The notes under the pieces are model-generated. The model was not told the origin of the DNA and searched no databases. It worked only from the letters and a program-made list of their open reading frames with translations. A program made the translations under genes and the position numbers. From Phycicoccus flavus (lineage in GTDB: Bacteria; Actinomycetota; Actinomycetes; Actinomycetales; Dermatophilaceae), in assembly GCF_004025965.2 (NCBI RefSeq), contig NZ_SAYU02000023.1, forward strand, positions 1-55,298: DNA of 55,298 nucleotides. Reading direction: 5' to 3'. Position 1 is the stretch's first letter. The number at the start of each line of letters is the position of its first letter. Positions 48,328-55,298 of this stretch are shown here, in pieces.

Positions 48328-50306
48328 CAGGGGGTGTGCTCCTTCTCGGGCAGCGGGGCGAGGACGGGGGCGGGCTCGGGCTCCGGGGCCCGGTAGAGGG
48401 CGGCCTGGAAGATGACGCTCATGACGACGAGGTCGTAGACGACCCAGGCCAGGTTGACGCCGGTGCCGATGACGCTGTCCGCGGCGCCGGTCCACAGCCG
48501 GACGACGCCGGCGATGGCGGCCAGGACGAGGACGACGGTGGCGAGCAGCTGCGGCCAGACGAGCCGCACCGGGAAGCCGCCGCCCGCGGTGCGGGTCTTC
48601 GGGGTGACGACGAAGCCCAGTGGCCGCTTGAGGAACACGTTGGCCGCCGCCGTCGTGCAGGCGCGGATCCACAACGGGAACAGCGCGAGGCTGTACTGGT
48701 GGCCGCGCCAGGTGCGCACGCCGTACCCGACGACGACGAACATCAGCTGGTTCATCACGACGTACGGCGCGAAGAGCATGAGGAAGGTGAGCCCGTAGGC
48801 GTGCACCGGCAGGACGCCGTAGGTGAGGTAGGCCACCGGCGCGGCGAGGAAGGCCAGCGCCGCGAAGCCGGACAGGTAGCTCCACATCGTCGCGAAGTAC
48901 ATGAGCCGCTGCCCCGGCGCCAGACCGCGCTTGGTCAGCGGGTTCTCGCGCAGCAGGACCTGGAGGGTGCCCTGGGCCCAGCGCAACCGCTGGCCGAGCA
49001 TGGTCCCGAGGTCCTCGGGCGCCAGGCCGTGGGCGAGCACCTCGTGGTGGTAGACCGAGCGCCAGCCCTGGGCGTGCAGCCGCATGCAGGTGGCCATGTC
49101 CTCGGTCACCGAGATCGTCGCCATCGGCATCACCGGCTGGGCCTCGTCCGGCCGGTCGACGTCGACCGCGCGGAGGATGTCGCGCACCGAGGCGACGGCC
49201 CCGAGCGGCGACCACTCGCGGTCGGCGAGCGCGTCGACCGCGACGTCGTCGAGGACGAGCTGCCCGCCCTCGCCGTCGACCCGCACCGGCAGCGCGGCGA
49301 CGGCGGCGAGGTCGGCGCGCATCGTCGCGACGTCGTCCTCGACGACCTCGCGGCTCGCCGTCGCGACGGCCTCGCGGAAGCGGTAGGTGACGTCGGCGAC
49401 CGGCGTGCCCGCCGCCAGCAGCGCCCGGGCCTCCTTGGCCTCGCGGCGCAGGGTGCGCATCGCCTCGGCGGCGCGGGGGGTGGCCCCGCCCAGGTCCTTC
49501 GCGGCCCGCGAGAGGATCCGGTCGGCCGCCCGCAGCGCGTCGGCGACGGCCACCTCGACCTCGCGGACGTACCCGACGATGCCGAGCTGCATGAGCGCCT
49601 CGCGCCGCAGCAGGGCGTTCGAGCCGCAGAAGAAGGCCGCGTTCCAGCCGTCCTTGCCCTGCTGGATGGGGCCGTAGAACAGCGGCGCCTGGCTGCCGAG
49701 CGGGTCGGAGTCGGTGACGTTGGTGAACCACTGCGGCGTCTGGACCAGCGCGACCTCGGGGTCGCGGAACCAGCCGACGGTGCGCGTGAGGATCGCCGGG
49801 TCGGGGATCTGGTCGGCGTCGAGGATGAGCAGCAGCTCCCCCTCCGTGGCGAAGAGCGCGTTGTTGAGGTTGCCGGCCTTGGCGTGGCGCGGCTTGTCGG
49901 CCCAGTCCGGGCTGCGGGTGAGGTAGCCGACCCCGAGCTCGGCGGCCGCGGCGGCCATCTCGGGCCGGGCGCCGTCGTCGAGCACCCACGTCGTGTGCGG
50001 GTAGGTGATGTCGCGGGCGGCGCGGGCGGTCTCGACCACCATCTCGACCGGCTCGTTGTACGTCGTGATGAGGACGTCGACCGTCGTGCCGGGCTCCGGC
50101 TCGGGGGCCGGTCCGCGCTCGCGGGAGCGCCAGACGGTGACGGTGAAGAGGAAGGCGTCGACGAGCGCGTAGGTCTCGGCCAGCGCCAGCGGGACGGCGA
50201 TCCACCAGTGCTCCCAGTAGACCGACATGCTCCAGCGCCAGCCGACGTAGACGACCCCGAAGAGGACGGTCAGCGTGCCGAGCACGCGCACGAGGGCGCG
50301 CTTCAC
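48327..50306 (-). CDS. family 2 glycosyltransferase, cellulose synthase (BcsA/CesA)-like, with large insertion
   Basis: A 659-residue membrane processive glycosyltransferase. Two N-terminal helices precede the catalytic domain: ITTYNEPVEM (about 80-89), WVLDDGARPEM, the D-x-D of ILDADQIPDP (about 161-170), AFFCGSNALLRREAL (about 224-238), SVTEDMAT (about 399-406) and QRLRWAQG (about 439-446), followed by about five helices. Between GSNALLRR and the TED motif are about 150 extra residues, partly helical and charged (AAEAMRTLRREAKEARALL), where bacterial BcsA has about 15. Product: a beta-glucan or other exopolysaccharide. No PilZ domain is evident. GTG 50306 overlaps the phosphatase stop; its own stop overlaps the STAS start. 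Confidence 0.9.
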   Translation of the reverse strand: MKRALVRVLGTLTVLFGVVYVGWRWSMSVYWEHWWIAVPLALAETYALVDAFLFTVTVWRSRERGPAPEPEPGTTVDVLITTYNEPVEMVVETARAARDITYPHTTWVLDDGARPEMAAAAAELGVGYLTRSPDWADKPRHAKAGNLNNALFATEGELLLILDADQIPDPAILTRTVGWFRDPEVALVQTPQWFTNVTDSDPLGSQAPLFYGPIQQGKDGWNAAFFCGSNALLRREALMQLGIVGYVREVEVAVADALRAADRILSRAAKDLGGATPRAAEAMRTLRREAKEARALLAAGTPVADVTYRFREAVATASREVVEDDVATMRADLAAVAALPVRVDGEGGQLVLDDVAVDALADREWSPLGAVASVRDILRAVDVDRPDEAQPVMPMATISVTEDMATCMRLHAQGWRSVYHHEVLAHGLAPEDLGTMLGQRLRWAQGTLQVLLRENPLTKRGLAPGQRLMYFATMWSYLSGFAALAFLAAPVAYLTYGVLPVHAYGLTFLMLFAPYVVMNQLMFVVVGYGVRTWRGHQYSLALFPLWIRACTTAAANVFLKRPLGFVVTPKTRTAGGGFPVRLVWPQLLATVVLVLAAIAGVVRLWTGAADSVIGTGVNLAWVVYDLVVMSVIFQAALYRAPEPEPAPVLAPLPEKEHTP

Positions 50307-51460
50307 GACGCCCTCCGCAGGGCCAGGGCCGTGACGTCGTCGAGGGGGTGCTCGCCCCCCGACGCGGTGACGGCGTCGACGACGTCCTGCACCCGGCGGG
50401 CCCCGGCGACGAGCTCGACGCCGGCCCTGAAGGCGCTCGGGGTGTCGGGGAAGACGTCGAGCACGCCGTCGCTGACGACGAGCAGCGTCTCGCCGGGCGC
50501 GAGCCGGTCGTGGGCGACCCGCCACTCGGTGCCGGGGACGACGCCGACCGGCGGGTGGACCGCCGCGAGGCGGCGGGAGGAGCCGTCGGGGGCGACGACC
50601 AGCGCCAGGCCGTGGCCGGCGTCGATGTACTCGATCTCTCCGGTGGCGGGGGTCAGGCGGGCGCCGAACATCGTGACGAAGGTGACCGCGCCGGTGTCGT
50701 CGTCGGCGAGGAAGCTCTCGATCCGGCCGAGGATGCGCTCCAGCGGGATGAACCGCGAGGCGCCGCGCAGGATGGCCCGCACGCCGGAGGCGACGACCGC
50801 GCCCTCGACGCCCTTGCCCATGACGTCGGCCAGGCAGACCTGCACCGTGCCGTCGGGCAGCGCGAGCCAGTCGAAGTAGTCGCCGCCGACCTCACGGGCC
50901 GGGCGGCAGCCGCCGGCCAGGTCGTAGCCGTCGACGAGGAGCGGACGGGCGGGCAGCAGCCGGGCCTGGATGCGGCGGGCCTGCTCGGCCTCCGCGTCGT
51001 GGACGAGCTCGCGCTCGACCCAGTTCGCGAGGTCGCGCAGCATCCGGGCCTGCTGCGGGTCCAGGTCGCGCGGGCGCGAGTCCAGGAGGCACAGCGTCCC
51101 GACGGCGCTGCCGTCCTGGGCGTGCAGCGGCTCCCCGGCGTAGAACCGGATGCCGGGGTCGGCGCCGACGAAGGGGTTGGCGGCGAACCGGCGGTCGGCG
51201 GCGAGGTCGGGGACGACCAGGGCGGCGTCGGTGTCGACGGCGTGGGCGCAGAAGCTGTCCCGGCGGGGCACGTCGTCCCCGGGGAAGCCGGAGCAGGCCA
51301 GGCTCGACTGGACCTCGGCGTCGACGAGGTTGACGGCCACCATGGGCACGTCGAAGAGGTGCCGGGCGAGCCGGACGACGTGGGCGAACCGCTCCGCACC
51401 CGGGACGGCCTCGGCCGGGGTGTCGATCGTGCGGTCCAGGACGGGAGGCAGGGGGTTCAT
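50303..51460 (-). CDS. GAF-domain PP2C (SpoIIE/RsbU-type) serine phosphatase
   Basis: A 385-residue protein. Residues about 20-165 form a GAF sensor domain (FDVPMVAVNLVDAEVQ, then RRDSFCAHAVD and VGTLCLLDSRPRDLD, the pattern of GAF domains fused to signalling outputs). Residues about 175-385 are a SpoIIE-type PP2C with REVGGDYFDW, the metal-binding LADVMGKGVEGA, a TMFGARL segment, YIDAGHGLALVV and LLVVSDGVLDVF. It should dephosphorylate the STAS protein of the same operon in response to a small molecule or redox/light cue. ATG 51460 is preceded by GAGGA; TACGCT (51496-51501, minus strand) is a likely -10 box. It heads the operon. Confidence 0.92.
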   Translation of the reverse strand: MNPLPPVLDRTIDTPAEAVPGAERFAHVVRLARHLFDVPMVAVNLVDAEVQSSLACSGFPGDDVPRRDSFCAHAVDTDAALVVPDLAADRRFAANPFVGADPGIRFYAGEPLHAQDGSAVGTLCLLDSRPRDLDPQQARMLRDLANWVERELVHDAEAEQARRIQARLLPARPLLVDGYDLAGGCRPAREVGGDYFDWLALPDGTVQVCLADVMGKGVEGAVVASGVRAILRGASRFIPLERILGRIESFLADDDTGAVTFVTMFGARLTPATGEIEYIDAGHGLALVVAPDGSSRRLAAVHPPVGVVPGTEWRVAHDRLAPGETLLVVSDGVLDVFPDTPSAFRAGVELVAGARRVQDVVDAVTASGGEHPLDDVTALALRRAS

Positions 51461-51846
51461 CGGCGTCCTCGGAAGGTGCAGCAGGGTGGTCGTCAGCGTA
51501 GGCAGCGCGCTGCGTGGGCGCCTGCGGAAACGCTTCCCCCGGAGGCGCTCCGTCCCATCGGCGCGCGACCGTGGCCGAACGGCCGACCGACCCCACCCGA
51601 CCGGCCCCCATCCCCTCCCCCCTCTCCGCAACCCTCTTCACCTCCCCCTCCCCTCGCTCGCCCCACCCGTCCGCACTTTCTCGCCTGATCCCGCAACCTT
51701 CGGGTTCGCCCACCCTCCGAAGCTGCGCGAACCCGAAGGTTCCGGGGCGCAGACCGCCCCGGCGGACGGCGCACCGGAACAGGGGTCCCGGCGACGCGGT
51801 TGTCCCCGCCGGACGACACGTCGGGACACGGAAGAGGCGAGCACGG
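51461..51846. other. 386-bp divergent intergenic region with promoters and palindromic element 1
   Basis: From left to right: leader and -10 box (TACGCT, 51496-51501, minus strand) of the phosphatase operon; a C-rich tract (about 51600-51675); a single copy of palindromic element 1 (51675-51745); then about 100 bp leading to the DUF385 gene. No gene is supported. Confidence 0.7.
51675..51745. repeat. single copy of palindromic element 1 (divergent region)
   Basis: Arms 51691-51709 and 51727-51745 are 19 nt each with 18 pairing positions around a 17-nt spacer; the core is GGGTTCGC-N17-GCGAACCC. The lead-in ACTTTCTCGCCTGATCC is identical to that at 35130. Here both neighbours point away, so a terminator role is not sufficient to explain it. 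Confidence 0.85.
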
Positions 51847-52263
51847 ATGTCGGACTGGAACGAGAAGGTCATCGAGGAGTTCCGCAGCAACGGCGGCACG
51901 GTCGAGACGATGGGCTTCGGCCGCCGCCTCGTCCTGCTGCACCACACCGGGGCACGCAGCGGCACCGAGCGCGTCGCCCCGCTGGCCGCGATCCGGGACG
52001 GCGAGGACCGCTGGTTCATCGCCGCGTCCAAGGCCGGTGCGCCGACCAACCCGGACTGGTTCCACAACCTGCGCGCCCACCCCGACACCCGCATCGAGAC
52101 CCCCGACGACGGCACCGTCGAGGTCACCGCCGTCGTCCTCGAGGGCGCCGAGCGGGACGCCGCCTGGGAGCGCTTCAAGGATATGTCCGACGGCTTCCGC
52201 TCCTACGAGGAGAAGACGACGCGGGTCATCCCCGTCGTCGCGCTGGAGCGCCGCGGCGACTAG
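51847..52263 (+). CDS. DUF385-type (deazaflavin-dependent nitroreductase fold) protein
   Basis: A 138-residue protein of the F420-dependent nitroreductase (Ddn-like) family. NEKVIEEFRSNGGTVETMGF, then LVLLHHTGARSGTERVAPLA and ASKAGAPTNPDWFHNLRAHP are the diagnostic segments that hold the deazaflavin phosphate. It likely reduces quinones or other electrophiles with F420H2. ATG 51847 has GAAGAGG upstream. It is monocistronic, divergent from the phosphatase operon. Confidence 0.9.
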   Translation: MSDWNEKVIEEFRSNGGTVETMGFGRRLVLLHHTGARSGTERVAPLAAIRDGEDRWFIAASKAGAPTNPDWFHNLRAHPDTRIETPDDGTVEVTAVVLEGAERDAAWERFKDMSDGFRSYEEKTTRVIPVVALERRGD

Positions 52264-52293
52264 GCCCGCGCACCGCCCGGTGCCCGACCGTGC

Positions 52294-53079
52294 TCAGACG
52301 CCGAGCGCGTCCGCGACCCGGGCCGAGCGACGCAACGCCGGCGCGGACGTCGGGTGCTCCGGTACGAGCAACGCGGTGAGCACCCGGAAGAGCAGCCCGC
52401 GGGCGACCGCGCCCATCGGCACCCCGAGCCGCCGCGGCAGGTCGGCGGGAGCGTCGTGCCAGACCAGCGCGTCGGCGACGAGGACGCCCTCGGCGAAGCC
52501 CACCGGGCGCCAGGCGGGCGTGACGTCGATGACCGCCGGTGGGTGTCCGTCGGCCAGCAGCACGTTGCCGGTGAGGTCCCGGTGCACGAGCCGCGTCGGT
52601 CCTCCCGGGCCGGGGACGACCCGGAGCCGGTCGACGAGGTCGCGGACCGGGTCCGGGACCGGCACGTCGTCCTCGCCCCAGGCCGCGCGGTCGGCGCGCG
52701 ACCAGGGATCGGTGGGCCCGTCCAGGAACTGCGGGCGGGGCAGGGGTGCCACGGCGACGTGGAAGGAGCGCCCGGCGGCCAGCACAGCGGCCCAGTCGGC
52801 GCCCGCCCCGCTCGCCGGGTGGCCGGGCACCCACGCCTGGGCGCCCCAGCCCTCGACCACCCAGCGGCCGTCGGCGGCCCGCAGCACCTCGGGCAGCCGG
52901 AAACCCCGCTGCGGCACGGCGGCGACCTCGGTGGCGAGCCAGCGCTGCACCACCGGGTCGGCCGGCCCGAGCACCGCCCCGCCGGCCCGCCAGGCCCGCC
53001 CCTGACCGCCGGGCAGGTGCGCCGGCGTGCCGGTGAGGCCGAAGGCGGCGAGCACCGTTGGGCCCGGCGCCGCGCTCAC
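52294..53079 (-). CDS. phosphotransferase/kinase-fold protein (TIGR02569-like)
   Basis: A 261-residue protein with an aminoglycoside-phosphotransferase-like catalytic loop, LVHRDLTGNVLLADGHPPAV, followed by IDVTPAWRPVGFAEGV. The loop keeps H-x-D and Asn; the next acid is in VIDV. The N-lobe is short and Gly-rich, lacking a clear P-loop, so activity is uncertain. I place it near the TIGR02569 group of uncharacterised actinobacterial proteins. GTG 53079 overlaps the LutC stop (GTGA), so it is co-translated with the lactate-utilisation genes. Confidence 0.68.
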   Translation of the reverse strand: MSAAPGPTVLAAFGLTGTPAHLPGGQGRAWRAGGAVLGPADPVVQRWLATEVAAVPQRGFRLPEVLRAADGRWVVEGWGAQAWVPGHPASGAGADWAAVLAAGRSFHVAVAPLPRPQFLDGPTDPWSRADRAAWGEDDVPVPDPVRDLVDRLRVVPGPGGPTRLVHRDLTGNVLLADGHPPAVIDVTPAWRPVGFAEGVLVADALVWHDAPADLPRRLGVPMGAVARGLLFRVLTALLVPEHPTSAPALRRSARVADALGV

Positions 53080-53687
53080 CCGGCCGGGTCGACGATAACG
53101 ACGTGCAGCCGCCGCGGACCGTGCACGCCCTCGACCCGGTCCAGCTCGATGTCGCTCGTGGCGCTGGGGCCGCTGACCCAGGTCTGGGGGCGCGCGGGGT
53201 CGAGGGCGGCGACGGCGTCGACGACCCCGCGGACCACCTGCCCGGCCTCGACGACGCACACGTGGAGGTCGGGGACGAGGGTCACCGCCCGGCGGCCCTG
53301 CCCGGGGCCGTGGGTGAGGACGACGGTGCCGGTCTCGGCGACGCCGAGGGCCGCGCGGGTGACGACGGCGTCGAGCGCGTCGAGGTCGGCGGCGGACAGG
53401 TGCTCGTCGGGCACGGCGCCCGGCACGTCGAGGTCCAGTCCGTCCGGCACGAGCACCCGTGCGGCACCGTCGAGGACGGCGGCGACGGTGGCGGCGAGGT
53501 CACCGGCGGCGCAGCGGGTGACGGTGGCGCGGTAGTCGGCGACCCGCTCGGCGAAGAGGTCGACGACGTCCGCGCCCGCGGGCAGCGGGTCGCGGTCGCG
53601 GTAGGCGCGGTCGACCAGGACGGCCGGTCGATCACCGTCGCGCAGGGCCGCCCGCACGGCGGCGAGCACGTCATCGCGGGCGCTCAT
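53076..53687 (-). CDS. lutC: LUD-domain lactate utilisation protein C
   Basis: A 203-residue LUD-fold protein. GVAETGTVVLTHGPGQGRRA is the LutC signature, followed by LVPDLHVCVVEAGQVV and TWVSGPSATSDIELDRVEGVHGP in two parts. It is the small subunit of the LutABC L-lactate oxidising complex, giving pyruvate. ATG 53687 overlaps the LutB stop (ATGA). Length is normal for the family. Confidence 0.9.
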   Translation of the reverse strand: MSARDDVLAAVRAALRDGDRPAVLVDRAYRDRDPLPAGADVVDLFAERVADYRATVTRCAAGDLAATVAAVLDGAARVLVPDGLDLDVPGAVPDEHLSAADLDALDAVVTRAALGVAETGTVVLTHGPGQGRRAVTLVPDLHVCVVEAGQVVRGVVDAVAALDPARPQTWVSGPSATSDIELDRVEGVHGPRRLHVVIVDPAG

Positions 53688-55189
53688 CGCCGGTCCTCCC
53701 GGCCGCCCGCGACGCCGGGTCCCTCGTCGCGGCCGGTCCGGGCCCACCACGCGCGGAAGGACTCCGCGGGCGGGGTGGGCAGGTCGCGGGCGCCGGTCCA
53801 GCGCGAGCCCGGGAAGGGCAGCCACGTGAGGCCTCGCCGTCCCCCGGGCATCCCGCGCCCCAGCGGCAGCCGGCCGGCCAGCGCCGCGGCCCGCTCGGCC
53901 AGGCCCGTCCGGCGCGCGTCCGCGAGGCCCCAGGCGGCGGCCCGCATCGCGAGCGCCTCGGCCTTGGGGCGGGCGTCGGCGCGGTGGGCGTCGACGACCT
54001 TCGTCCGCTCGTGGACGAGGATCCCGGGGATGTCGATGGCGACGGGGCAGACGTCACCGCAGGCGCCACAGAGGGTGGAGGCGTAGGGCAGCGAGTCCGT
54101 CGTGGGGTCGGAGCCGACCCCGTGCAGCAGCGGGTTGAGGATCGCCCCGATCGGCCCCGGGTAGACCGAGGCGTAGGCGTGGCCGCCGACCCGCTCGTAC
54201 ACCGGGCAGACGTTCAGGCAGGCCGAGCAGCGGATGCAGCGCAGCGCCTGCCGGGCGTAGCTGTCGGCCAGGGCCCGGGTGCGGCCGCCATCGAGGAGCA
54301 CGACGTGCACCTCCTGCGGTCCGTCGCCGGGCGTCACGCCGGTCCACGTCGAGGTGTACGGGTTCATCCGCTCGCCCGTCGACGAGCGCGGCAGCAGCCG
54401 CAGGAACAGGTCGAGGTCGGCGAAGGTGGGCACGACCTTCTCGATGCCGACGACGGACACGAGCACCTCGGGCAGGGTCAGGCACATCCGGCCGTTGCCC
54501 TCGGACTCGACGACGACGAGCGTCCCGGTCTCGGCGACGGCGAAGTTCGCTCCCGAGACGGCCATCCGGGCGGAGAGGAACTTCTCGCGCAGGTGCAGCC
54601 GGGCGGCGTTCGCGAGCTCGGCGGGCTGGTCGGTGAGGTCGTCCGGGGCGGCCCGGCCGGCCGCGGACATCCGGCGCCGGAAGATGTCGCGGATCTCGGC
54701 CCGGTTCCGGTGGATGGCGGGGACGAGGATGTGGCTCGGCAGGTCCTCCCCGAGCTGGACGATGAGCTCGGCCAGGTCGGTCTCGACGGCCGCGATGCCG
54801 CGCTCGGCCAGGGCCTCGTTGAGCCCGATCTCGGCGGTGGCCATCGACTTGACCTTGACGACCTCGTCGATCCCGTGGCCCGCGGCGACGTCGCCCACGA
54901 CCCGGCATGCCTCCGACGCGTCCCGGGCCCAGTGGACCGTCGCGCCCCGGGCGGTGAGGGCGGCCTCCAGGGCGAGCAGGTGGGTGTCGAGGTGGGCCAG
55001 GGTGTCGTCCTTGACCGCGGCCGCCTGCACGCGCAGGTCCTCCCAGTCCTCGACCTCGGCGACGACGCGGGCCCGCTTCTCCCGGATCGTGCTCGTCGCG
55101 TGCGCCAGGTTGCGCCGCAGCTGGGGGTCGGCGAGGGCCTCGCGGGCCGCGACGGGGAACGGGGGCATCCCGACGAACGTGCGCGGCAT
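53684..55189 (-). CDS. lutB: lactate utilisation iron-sulfur protein B
   Basis: A 501-residue iron-sulfur protein of L-lactate oxidation. The N-terminal LUD domain includes VKVKSMATAEIGLNEAL and GANFAVAETGTLVVVESEGN. Two 4Fe-4S motifs follow, in ALRCIRCSACLNVCPVYERV and TLCGACGDVCPVAID (C-x2-C-x2-C-x3-C). The C-terminal tail (SRWTGARDLPTPPAESFRAW) is typical. ATG 55189 lies 4 bp after the LutA stop. It transfers electrons within LutABC. Confidence 0.95.
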   Translation of the reverse strand: MPRTFVGMPPFPVAAREALADPQLRRNLAHATSTIREKRARVVAEVEDWEDLRVQAAAVKDDTLAHLDTHLLALEAALTARGATVHWARDASEACRVVGDVAAGHGIDEVVKVKSMATAEIGLNEALAERGIAAVETDLAELIVQLGEDLPSHILVPAIHRNRAEIRDIFRRRMSAAGRAAPDDLTDQPAELANAARLHLREKFLSARMAVSGANFAVAETGTLVVVESEGNGRMCLTLPEVLVSVVGIEKVVPTFADLDLFLRLLPRSSTGERMNPYTSTWTGVTPGDGPQEVHVVLLDGGRTRALADSYARQALRCIRCSACLNVCPVYERVGGHAYASVYPGPIGAILNPLLHGVGSDPTTDSLPYASTLCGACGDVCPVAIDIPGILVHERTKVVDAHRADARPKAEALAMRAAAWGLADARRTGLAERAAALAGRLPLGRGMPGGRRGLTWLPFPGSRWTGARDLPTPPAESFRAWWARTGRDEGPGVAGGREDRR

Positions 55190-55193
55190 CGCC

Positions 55194-55298
55194 TCAGGCC
55201 ACCCCCGCCGGGTCGTCGGCGGTGGCCGCGAGCACCTCGGCCAGGTGCAGGGTGCGCACCCCGGCCCGCTGCCGCGACAGCAGCCCTCCGACGTGCAT
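55194..55298 (-). CDS. lutA: lactate utilisation protein A, C-terminal fragment (cut by window end)
   Basis: The last 34 codons of a gene that continues beyond the window. The reading MHVGGLLSRQRAGVRTLHLA followed by EVLAAT is the conserved C-terminus of LutA/YkgE-type (Fe-S) oxidoreductases (two CCG domains). It is first in the lutABC order, 4 bp upstream of lutB. The initial Met shown is internal, not the true start. Confidence 0.85.
   Translation of the reverse strand: MHVGGLLSRQRAGVRTLHLAEVLAATADDPAGVA

Overview
The window is about 55 kb of very GC-rich DNA from an actinobacterium, most likely of the Micrococcales (Intrasporangiaceae-like); the rank is an inference. Support comes from the strong G/C bias at third codon positions, DUF2510, WS/DGAT and DUF385-type proteins, an aromatic-carotenoid cluster with a heterodimeric lycopene cyclase, and many genes whose start codon lies 6-8 nt after a TANNNT -10 box, which is the layout of leaderless transcripts. 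I see no rRNA, tRNA, prophage, insertion sequence or CRISPR array.

Layout. 0.1-5.3 kb: a PEBP-like protein, an aminobutyraldehyde-type dehydrogenase coupled to a class III aminotransferase, a five-copy 62-bp palindromic tandem array, and an MFS transporter. 5.3-8.2 kb: a divergent DHA2 efflux pump and WYL regulator, bracketed by two copies of a second palindromic element. 8.2-18.3 kb: a secreted Cys-repeat protein, a SWIM/SNF2 helicase, two small ORFs, a DUF2510-HNH-Excalibur nuclease, fumarase, and a lipase-like hydrolase next to a WS/DGAT acyltransferase. 18.3-24.9 kb: an MFS exporter, a PPOX-fold protein, 6-phosphogluconate dehydrogenase, and two enzyme/TetR divergent pairs, each with a clear operator-like palindrome between the genes.

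24.9-37.2 kb is a carotenoid island: a photolyase-related protein, an FAD oxidoreductase, then a tightly overlapping operon crtE-crtI-crtB::idi-crtYc-crtYd-crtT-crtU, followed by a membrane protein, a Rieske protein and an SRPBCC protein. Together these should make geranylgeranyl-PP, phytoene, lycopene, beta-type rings and then aromatic end groups (isorenieratene-like). Phytoene synthase is fused to a type I IPP isomerase. 37.4-47.6 kb: a cold-shock gene with a long leader, an F420-type PPOX protein, a DHA2 transporter, an FdhF/YdeP-type molybdoenzyme, a CitA/DcuS-like two-component pair divergent from a DctA-type dicarboxylate symporter, a DUF429 protein and a VOC protein.

47.6-51.5 kb is a four-gene operon with overlapping ends: GAF-PP2C phosphatase, cellulose-synthase-like GT2, STAS antagonist and RsbW-like kinase. 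It places a polysaccharide synthase inside a complete partner-switching module, and the GT2 carries a roughly 150-residue insertion in its catalytic domain. 51.8 kb to the end: a DUF385 protein, then (minus strand) lactate-utilisation genes lutA (cut by the window edge), lutB and lutC with a phosphotransferase-like gene overlapping lutC.

The main unexplained signals are the palindromic element families (tandem array plus two single copies sharing a GGGTTCGC-N17-GCGAACCC core), the crtB-idi fusion, and the partner-switch/GT2 operon.
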